From contig JAPLWU010000071.1 of the NCBI GenBank assembly GCA_026396425.1, forward strand, positions 1 to 7,503: 7,503 nt of DNA, given 5' to 3'. Below, in pieces: positions 1 to 3,988 of this stretch. The position numbers and the translations under genes are program-made. Within the stretch, counting starts at the first letter, position 1. Each line of letters starts with the position of its first letter. The notes under the pieces were generated by a model. It was not told the DNA's origin and did no database searches. It worked only from the letters and a program-made list of their open reading frames with translations. Source of the stretch: Microcaldota archaeon (GTDB taxonomy: Archaea; Micrarchaeota; Micrarchaeia; Burarchaeales; JAKAKT01).

Positions 1-168
1 CTCATAGACCTCCAGAAAAAATTGCAGGTGCAATACTTCAAGGAGGGAAGCGTCGACAAGGACTCTTTCTACGAACTCTCGAGCAAATACGATGCCGAGC
101 TGGAGAACACCGAGAAGGCCATTGCCGGCCTTGGGGCAAAGAAGCGAAGCGAGAAAGCGAGGAAGTGA
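1..168 (+). CDS. C-terminal end of an unrecognised protein (partial)
   Basis: The first reading frame is open from the first base to TGA at 166-168, giving the last 55 residues of a gene whose start lies outside the window. The tail is highly charged and predicted helical, running from LIDLQKKLQVQYFKEGSVDK through DSFYELSSKYDAELENTEKA to a basic end, KKRSEKARK. The pattern of a helix, a short turn (GSVDKDSF) and a second helix resembles SHOCT-like C-terminal helical hairpins found at the ends of many archaeal membrane proteins; this is a weak resemblance, not an identification. The last codons are already part of a GAAGCGAAGCG-type purine-rich repeat that continues past the stop. endoQ begins 90 bp downstream on the same strand with no obvious TATA box between them, so co-transcription is possible. 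Confidence 0.7.
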   Translation, partial: LIDLQKKLQVQYFKEGSVDKDSFYELSSKYDAELENTEKAIAGLGAKKRSEKARK

Positions 169-222
169 AGACGCGAAGCGAAGACGTGGGGCAGGGAAGC
201 AAGGGGTGAAGCGTAGACGTGA
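141..222 (+). repeat. purine-rich GAAGCG-type low-complexity repeat
   Basis: The stretch is almost entirely purine apart from C in GCG and ACG steps. It has irregular copies of GAAGCGAAG (141-149, and again near 175-183), GAAGACG, GAAGTGAAG and GTGAAGCGTAGACG. It covers the last codons of the upstream gene (encoding a KKRSEKARK tail) and most of the spacer before endoQ. The copies are irregular in length, so it is better described as a degenerate simple repeat than a tandem array. No promoter-like TATA element is visible in it. Confidence 0.5.
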
Positions 223-228
223 ATTCGC

Positions 229-252
229 GGGCGCAACCGCCCCCGGAAGTGA
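229..252 (+). promoter_or_regulatory. small hairpin and ribosome binding site of endoQ
   Basis: GGAAGTGA at 245-252 is one mismatch from the archaeal consensus GGAGGTGA and ends 6 nt before the TTG at 259. It decides the start, because an in-frame TGA at 250-252 excludes any earlier start. Just upstream, GGGCG (229-233) and CGCCC (238-242) can pair across a CAAC loop. The stem is only 5 bp, so a regulatory role is speculative. Confidence 0.5.
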
Positions 253-258
253 CGGACT

Positions 259-2607
259 TTGCGGATTGTTGCCGACCTCCACATTCACTCGAAATACTCG
301 CGGGCCACGAGCGCCCGCATGGACGTTGCAGGAATCTCGGAATGGGCGGTCCTCAAGGGCATCGACATAGTTGGCAGCGGCGACTTCACGCACCCCAAAT
401 GGCTCGCCGAATTAAGGAGGAAGCTCGAGACGACGGGCAACGGCTTTTTTTCGCATGGGACCGGGGGAACAAATTTCATCCTCTCGGCCGAAGTGAGCAA
501 CATATTCGAGCACAAGGGCGAAACAAAAAAAATCCATACCGTTCTTCTCGCGCCATCGTTCGAAATTGCGGAACAAATAAACGACGGGCTCGCGAAGTTT
601 GGGGATCTTTCTTCTGACGGGAGGCCTATCCTCTCGAATTCGGCGAGCGAAACCGTCGAGATTGCAACAAGTTTTTCGCGCGAAGTCATGGTGATTCCGG
701 CCCACATCTGGACCCCGTGGTTTTCCCTGTTCGGCTCGAAGTCGGGATTCGATTCAATCGAGGAATGTTACGGAGACATGAGCGGCAGAATAACTGCGCT
801 CGAAACTGGGCTCTCCTGTTATGACTCAGAAACCGAAGTTTTAACCGGGGAAGGCTGGAAGAAAATTGGCACGGTGAAGCTGAGCGACAGCGTCTGTACA
901 ATCGACCCAACCACCAGCAAGATCGAGTATCAACGCCCGATAAGCGTGTTTCGTTACCCGTACAAAGGAAAAATGTACAGATTAAAAACAAAACGAGTCG
1001 ATATCCTAGTTACTCCCAACCACAATCTGTTTTATAGCCCGTGTGACTTTAGAAACCCAAAACCATACTCTTTAAGGGAAGCCAGGGATTTATTCGGCAA
1101 GTCAAAGCGGTTCAAGAAGGATGGGATTTGGCAGGGAAACGAAACCAGGCAGTTTGTTCTGCCTTCCATCAAAATTAAGCACGGAAGCCGCCATTACTCC
1201 GGGTATAGAACTGCGCCCAAAAAGCGACTTGCCATTGGGCCATGGTTGAAATTCTTCGGATTTTGGCTGGCCGAAGGCTGGACAACCAGGGGAAAGAATG
1301 GCGACTACAACGTTTGCGTATGCAACAGTAAGCGGCGTCTTTTGCTGGAAATGAAAGGAATCCTAACTAATCTGGGATATAACGCTTACATCAACGGGGA
1401 TAACCTGAGGGTGAGGGACTTTCAGCTTTTCAATTACCTCAGGCAATTTGGGAACTCACGCGAAAAACACGTGCCAATTGAAATAAAATCGCTGTCAAAA
1501 GGACTTCTCCAAATAATGTTCGACTACTACATAAAAGGGGACGGGCATCGTTATGGCAGAACAAACAAGGGATTGTCCGCGACAACCATCTCGGAACGTC
1601 TTCGCGATGATTTGCAGGAAATCGCCTTGAAAATGGGCATGTCAGCGTATTATAAATTGGGCTATAAAAAAGGAACACCATTCCGCTCCCCCGGCCGGCT
1701 GGGAAAGACGTATCTCCAAAGCGCAGACTCCTGGATAATCTTTTTCATAAGGAGGAACCAGCCCATAATTTTGCCATCGACCATTAAGAAATATCATTAC
1801 ACAGAGGCGTGGAAAAATTATGATGGAGAAGTGTTCTGCGTTTCTGTACCAAATCGTGTCATATACGTTCGGAGAAATGGCGTGCCCTTATGGTGTGGAA
1901 ACTCCGACCCTGCCATGAACTGGCGCGTGAGCGCGCTCGACAAATACGCGCTCGTGTCAAATAGCGATGCGCACTCGCCGGAAAAACTCGGACGGGAGGC
2001 GAATGTTTTCGATTTTGGTGATGGGGAGTTGAGCTATGGTGCGATTGCAGATGCCATAAAAAACAAAGACCCCTCCCGCTTCAAATTCACCTACGAATTT
2101 TATCCCGAGGAGGGCAAGTATCACTGGGACGGCCACCGCTCGTGCGGCGTAAGTTTCAATCCGATGGAAAGCTCTACGCATAAGAACATCTGCCCGGTCT
2201 GCGGACGCCCTCTCACGCTCGGAGTTTTGCACAGGGTCGAGGCGCTCGCAGACAGGCCCGACGGCTTCGTCCCGAAAGGCGCAATCCCGTTCAAAAAAAT
2301 AGTCCCGCTTCAGGAAATAATCGCAGCCTCGCTCGGCAAAACCACGGTCTCGATTCCCGTCCGCGAAAATTATGGCCTTCTCGTGCGGGCATTCGGAAAC
2401 GAATTCGCGGTTCTCGATGCGAATCCGGATGCGATAAAGGCAAAGGCAGGCGCGCGGATTGCGGAAGCCATAAAGCGCGTTCAGGACGGGACGGTCTGCA
2501 TTACTCCTGGCTATGACGGGGTTTTCGGCAAAGTGGGGATTTTCGAGGAGAAAAAAGCAAAAATAAAGGGGGCGCAGTCGGTGCTGTCGAGCTTCGACAA
2601 ACCCTAA
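259..2607 (+). CDS. endoQ: Endonuclease Q (PHP-domain DNA repair nuclease), interrupted by an intein
   Basis: EndoQ cuts DNA 5' of deaminated bases (uracil, hypoxanthine, xanthine) and abasic sites, starting a repair route found mainly in archaea. Start is TTG at 259 behind GGAAGTGA. The PHP signature DLHIHSKYS is at residues 6-14; the second metal-site motif SNSDAHSPEKLG starts at 567 (D570, H572). A Zn-ribbon-like segment holds C629, C645 and C648 (ICPVCGRPLTLGVLHRVE), followed by the family motif ALADRPDG. The end (Q773-S-V-L-S-S-F779) looks like a PCNA-interacting PIP box. Residues 187-548 are an intein, so joined exteins of 186 and 234 residues give a 420-residue mature enzyme, near the usual archaeal EndoQ length as I recall it. 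Spliced, the junction reads ETGLS|SDPAMNW, a continuous family motif. Odd points: the position expected to hold the second Cys of the first Zn knuckle is S632. Identification is by recalled family motifs, not a search. Confidence 0.9.
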   Translation: MRIVADLHIHSKYSRATSARMDVAGISEWAVLKGIDIVGSGDFTHPKWLAELRRKLETTGNGFFSHGTGGTNFILSAEVSNIFEHKGETKKIHTVLLAPSFEIAEQINDGLAKFGDLSSDGRPILSNSASETVEIATSFSREVMVIPAHIWTPWFSLFGSKSGFDSIEECYGDMSGRITALETGLSCYDSETEVLTGEGWKKIGTVKLSDSVCTIDPTTSKIEYQRPISVFRYPYKGKMYRLKTKRVDILVTPNHNLFYSPCDFRNPKPYSLREARDLFGKSKRFKKDGIWQGNETRQFVLPSIKIKHGSRHYSGYRTAPKKRLAIGPWLKFFGFWLAEGWTTRGKNGDYNVCVCNSKRRLLLEMKGILTNLGYNAYINGDNLRVRDFQLFNYLRQFGNSREKHVPIEIKSLSKGLLQIMFDYYIKGDGHRYGRTNKGLSATTISERLRDDLQEIALKMGMSAYYKLGYKKGTPFRSPGRLGKTYLQSADSWIIFFIRRNQPIILPSTIKKYHYTEAWKNYDGEVFCVSVPNRVIYVRRNGVPLWCGNSDPAMNWRVSALDKYALVSNSDAHSPEKLGREANVFDFGDGELSYGAIADAIKNKDPSRFKFTYEFYPEEGKYHWDGHRSCGVSFNPMESSTHKNICPVCGRPLTLGVLHRVEALADRPDGFVPKGAIPFKKIVPLQEIIAASLGKTTVSIPVRENYGLLVRAFGNEFAVLDANPDAIKAKAGARIAEAIKRVQDGTVCITPGYDGVFGKVGIFEEKKAKIKGAQSVLSSFDKP
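817..1902 (+). other. Intein with LAGLIDADG homing endonuclease inside EndoQ
   Basis: This 362-residue in-frame insertion (precursor residues 187-548) starts with the nucleophile Cys1 (CYDSETEVLTGEGWKKIGTV, block A). Block B is VTPNHNLF, with the TxxH residues T252 and H255. Two LAGLIDADG helices follow: FFGFWLAEG with acidic E339, and LLQIMFDYYIKGDG with acidic D428, so both catalytic acids are present and homing activity is plausible. Block F is GEVFCVSVPNRVIYVRRNG and the end is LWCGN, followed by Ser549 as the +1 nucleophile. The penultimate residue is Gly547 rather than the usual His, and Cys527 sits where block F usually has Asp. Base composition is visibly more AT-rich than the flanking extein (AAA, TTA, AGA, AAT codons frequent), as expected of a laterally mobile element. 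It lies in the conserved PHP-domain motif TGLS|SDP, next to the active site. Confidence 0.93.
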
Positions 2608-2617
2608 CCCCTTTTCC

Positions 2618-2626
2618 GTTTATATC
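2618..2626 (+). promoter_or_regulatory. possible orphan TATA box
   Basis: GTTTATATC lies just after the endoQ stop and resembles an archaeal TATA box. The predicted start, about 25-30 nt downstream, would fall at the beginning of the 2646-2690 hairpin, with no plus-strand gene following. It may be chance, or drive a short structured RNA running antisense into the 3' end of the metallopeptidase gene. Confidence 0.2.
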
Positions 2627-2645
2627 CCGCGTAAATCCCGTTCAC

Positions 2646-2690
2646 CACACACCCACGCCCGACGCAAATCGTGTTAGGCGTGAGTGTGTG
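2646..2690. terminator. imperfect palindrome between convergent genes; repeat-family member
   Basis: CACACACCCACGCC at 2646-2659 is the reverse complement of 2677-2690 (GGCGTGAGTGTGTG) with one mismatch, giving a 14-bp stem around a 17-nt loop. The loop itself has a short ACG/CGT pairing. It sits between the convergent ends of endoQ and the metallopeptidase gene, where a bidirectional terminator would be useful, but no T-run follows on either strand. Its arms match the CACATACYCRCGCCC motif found many times in 3281-3500, so it is more likely a copy of the same dispersed element. The preceding bases, TTCACCACAC, are identical to 3281-3290. Confidence 0.5.
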
Positions 2691-2707
2691 ACTTCTCCCC
2701 AACGAGT

Positions 2708-3100
2708 CTACTTTTTCCTCCGTAAATACTCGGCGTAAACTTCGTTCACCCTCCTGTTGTCAATCCTCTTCCCGAAACAGGTGTGGGGAACGAGCGCCCC
2801 GCTGAACGTTTTCGGTATGTGGAGCAATTCATGAATAATTACTTTTGTTTTTTGCTCGTCATCAAGTACGTCGTATTTTTCGCTCAGCACCTCCACCACG
2901 TAATACGGGTTGATGTCGAGGGCCTGCTGCCAGATTCTCGGCAGGCTCCAGATTCGCGCGTACGCCCTCGCGCCGGAGCCGGTGCTGCGCATGCAGAAAA
3001 TCCTGTACTGGTTGACGTGCTCCAACCCCTCGCCCAACGTTTCCACTACGTCATCCACTATCTCCTGCACGTCATCCGCCTTTTCAAACCTCACTTGCAT
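2708..3100 (-). CDS. Putative small HExxH metallopeptidase
   Basis: A 130-residue soluble protein with a zinc-protease motif, H90-E-L-L-H94, in the context VIIHELLHIPKTFSGALVPH. H106, eleven residues after the motif, is the likely third metal ligand. The wording HELLHIPKTFSG...PH matches my recollection of the predicted metallopeptidase family COG4900, shared by archaea and some phages; the substrate is unknown. Residues 1-30 are acidic and helical (KADDVQEIVDDVVETLGEG). There is no signal peptide or membrane segment, so it acts in the cytoplasm. The ATG at 3100-3098 is preceded, on the minus strand, by GAGGT (plus-strand 3111-3107) six bases away, which supports this start. The stop is TAG at 2710-2708. 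It is divergent from a 28-codon membrane peptide and shares its TATA region. Proteolysis itself is inferred from the motif only. Confidence 0.8.
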   Translation of the reverse strand: MQVRFEKADDVQEIVDDVVETLGEGLEHVNQYRIFCMRSTGSGARAYARIWSLPRIWQQALDINPYYVVEVLSEKYDVLDDEQKTKVIIHELLHIPKTFSGALVPHTCFGKRIDNRRVNEVYAEYLRRKK

Positions 3101-3136
3101 GCCCTGACCTCGTTCGCATGCACTGATTCGAAAGGG

Positions 3137-3155
3137 CTAAATATAAAAAAATAAT
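3137..3155. promoter_or_regulatory. shared divergent TATA promoter
   Basis: CTAAATATAAAAAAATAAT lies between the minus-strand metallopeptidase and the plus-strand micropeptide. Read on the plus strand, AAATATAAAA is an archaeal TATA box with a CGAAA (3129-3133) BRE-like element upstream; the predicted start lies at about 3168-3172, so the micropeptide mRNA would be leaderless or nearly so. Read on the minus strand, TTTATATTT would place a start near 3116-3119, leaving a leader of about 16-19 nt that includes the GAGGT ribosome site. Confidence 0.55.
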
Positions 3156-3171
3156 CCTCCAAGAGCAAGGC

Positions 3172-3258
3172 ATGGAATTCTACGCGGCCGCATCGCTCGT
3201 TGCCATCGTTGCGGCACTCGTCTTCATCCTCGCGTGGAAACTCTCGAAGAGAAAATAG
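3172..3258 (+). CDS. 28-residue single-pass membrane micropeptide
   Basis: ATG at 3172 opens a frame of 28 codons ending in TAG at 3256-3258. The peptide begins MEFYAAASLVAIVAALVFIL and ends AWKLSKRK: a short acidic N-terminus, a hydrophobic helix of about 19 residues (positions 4-22), then a basic KLSKRK tail. By the positive-inside rule the tail would face the cytoplasm. Support for a real gene comes from the textbook membrane-peptide layout, the TATA box about 25-30 nt upstream, and a T5 run immediately after the stop (3259-3263) that could act as an archaeal terminator. The ribosome site is weak (AAGG at 3167-3170), consistent with leaderless translation. No family is recognised. It could be a subunit or modulator of a membrane complex, or linked to the divergently transcribed metallopeptidase; neither is shown. 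Confidence 0.55.
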   Translation: MEFYAAASLVAIVAALVFILAWKLSKRK

Positions 3259-3263
3259 TTTTT
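3259..3263 (+). terminator. T-run terminator after micropeptide
   Basis: TTTTT directly follows the TAG of the micropeptide. Archaeal transcription often ends at short U-runs without a hairpin. The run is only five bases, so support is modest. Confidence 0.3.
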
Positions 3264-3332
3264 GTCCGCTCTTCCACATTTTCACCACACCCCCACACTC
3301 CCGGCGTGTTCATCCCTCGGCCACAAGTCCGC

Positions 3333-3441
3333 CCCTCGTTGGGCGTCACCACATATCCACGCCCTCGGCGAGGTCTTATCCAACTTTCGCATACCGGCCC
3401 AGTCGGGCGTGGGTATGTGACATACTCGCGCCCAACGCGGG
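3333..3441. repeat. long nested stem-loop within the repeat cluster
   Basis: The outer arms CGTTGGGCG (3337-3345) and CGCCCAACG (3429-3437) pair perfectly; beyond one mismatch the stem gains three more G-C pairs (3333-3335 with 3439-3441). The inner arms CACATATCCACGCCC (3350-3364) and GGGCGTGGGTATGTG (3405-3419) pair over 15 positions with one G-T wobble. The loop is about 40 nt. Arms of this length and GC content would fold strongly as RNA or extrude as a cruciform. Confidence 0.65.
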
Positions 3442-3449
3442 AGCATGCG

Positions 3450-3474
3450 GTCCGAGCGAAACTCAAGCTCGGAC
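3450..3474. repeat. perfect 8-bp hairpin GTCCGAGC/GCTCGGAC
   Basis: GTCCGAGC (3450-3457) and GCTCGGAC (3467-3474) are perfect reverse complements around a 9-nt loop (GAAACTCAA). It is enclosed by another inverted pair, ACATACTCGCG (3420-3430) with CGCGAGTATGT (3474-3484), so a second nested structure overlaps the first and the two could be mutually exclusive. It lies about 40 bp upstream of the histone TATA box. Confidence 0.6.
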
Positions 3475-3510
3475 GCGAGTATGTGGTGGGTATGTGCCGT
3501 CCATCCACAA

Positions 3511-3548
3511 GGTATATATATTTTCAAACCGAATTTTCTCTCGGTGAT
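3511..3548 (+). promoter_or_regulatory. promoter and ribosome site of the histone-fold gene
   Basis: GGTATATATATTTTC (3511-3525) is a strong archaeal TATA box. A start about 25 nt downstream falls near 3541. GGTGAT at 3543-3548 matches the anti-Shine-Dalgarno sequence and ends 4 nt before the ATG at 3553. This excludes the longer in-frame start at 3445, which would lie upstream of the promoter and inside the repeat cluster. Confidence 0.7.
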
Positions 3549-3552
3549 ATTA

Positions 3553-3966
3553 ATGGCTTCGGGAGCAGATGAACAAATAGCGAGCGAGGAAGGGAACCCG
3601 CAGGTGGAGGGCCCGCTGCCCGAGGCAGAGGAGGAGATAGACGCGGCGCTGGACGAAAAGCTCCCGTTCCCGAATGCCCGCGTGGTCCGCATACTCAAGG
3701 AGAACATGAAGAAGGAGCACCAGCTGAGGAAGGAAGTAAGGCTTGCGGCCAACAACCTCGTGGGCCAGATTCTCGCTGATATCGCCAAGGCCATGGACGA
3801 GGAGGAGTTCTTCACGCTTGGAATGGATCATTTCAACCGCGCGTCCAGAAAATACCGGACAGTGGACCTCCAGCTGAAGAGGATGGAAAACACCAGGAAG
3901 CTTCTTGAAAGGCAGAGGAGCGACCTCGAAGAGAAAATCATGCATCTGGAGCATCTCGACGAGTAG
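3553..3966 (+). CDS. Divergent histone-fold protein with acidic N-tail and C-terminal coiled coil
   Basis: A 137-residue protein in three parts. Residues 1-36 are acidic and disordered-looking (EEGNPQVEGPLPEAEEEIDA). Residues 37-101 fit a histone fold: a short first helix (LPFPNARVVRILKENM, 37-52), a long central helix (LRKEVRLAANNLVGQILADI, 58-77, continuing to about 82) and a third helix (EEFFTLGMDHFNRASRKY, 84-101). The opening LPFPNARVVRI is typical of archaeal histone-like proteins. Residues 102-137 form a charged heptad-like helix (LQLKRMENTRKLLERQRSDL, 106-125), probably a coiled coil that would mediate dimer or higher pairing. The expected role is DNA binding and compaction or bridging in the cytoplasm; the strong acidic tail is unlike classical archaeal histones (about 66-70 residues, no tails). 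It has its own promoter and lies 22 bp upstream of the large surface-protein gene, with which it may be co-transcribed. Confidence 0.75.
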   Translation: MASGADEQIASEEGNPQVEGPLPEAEEEIDAALDEKLPFPNARVVRILKENMKKEHQLRKEVRLAANNLVGQILADIAKAMDEEEFFTLGMDHFNRASRKYRTVDLQLKRMENTRKLLERQRSDLEEKIMHLEHLDE

Positions 3967-3988
3967 GGCGCGCCCGCGGGGGGGTTAG

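Larger units (their letters stand above)
3281..3500. repeat. cluster of direct and inverted copies of a ~15-bp intergenic motif
   Basis: This intergenic block holds many degenerate copies of CACATACYCRCGCCC. Plus-strand copies lie at about 3286-3302, 3350-3364 and 3419-3433. Inverted copies lie at 3405-3419, 3471-3485 and about 3486-3496. Direct copies start with TCACCACA (3282 and 3346, as also at 2642). There is no coding potential of convincing composition on either strand, and the spacing is irregular, which excludes a CRISPR array. It most likely represents a dispersed intergenic repeat or the remains of a small non-autonomous mobile element. Confidence 0.7.

Noticed and set aside
219..617. 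132-codon frame overlapping the start of endoQ
   Set aside because: Out of frame with the strong EndoQ PHP motif and of random composition.
817..1902. Group I intron or insertion sequence in endoQ
   Set aside because: The insertion is in frame with no stops and has all splicing blocks of an intein; no terminal inverted repeats or transposase are present.
2608..2707. tRNA or other stable RNA gene in the endoQ 3' spacer
   Set aside because: Only one hairpin is present; no cloverleaf, T-loop or other conserved RNA features are seen.
2783..3154. 123-codon plus-strand frame opposite the metallopeptidase
   Set aside because: It is the antisense shadow of a gene with a clear HExxH motif and ribosome site; its translation has no recognisable features.
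3281..3500. CRISPR array
   Set aside because: Repeats are degenerate, in both orientations and irregularly spaced, with no equal-length spacers.
3445..3552. Longer N-terminus for the histone-fold protein (ATG at 3445)
   Set aside because: The extra 36 codons lie in the repeat cluster and upstream of the TATA box at 3511-3525; GGTGAT marks the ATG at 3553.
3282..3815. 177-codon minus-strand frame opposite the histone gene and repeats
   Set aside because: Serine-rich low-complexity shadow of the histone coding strand, continuing through intergenic repeats; no promoter or ribosome site.
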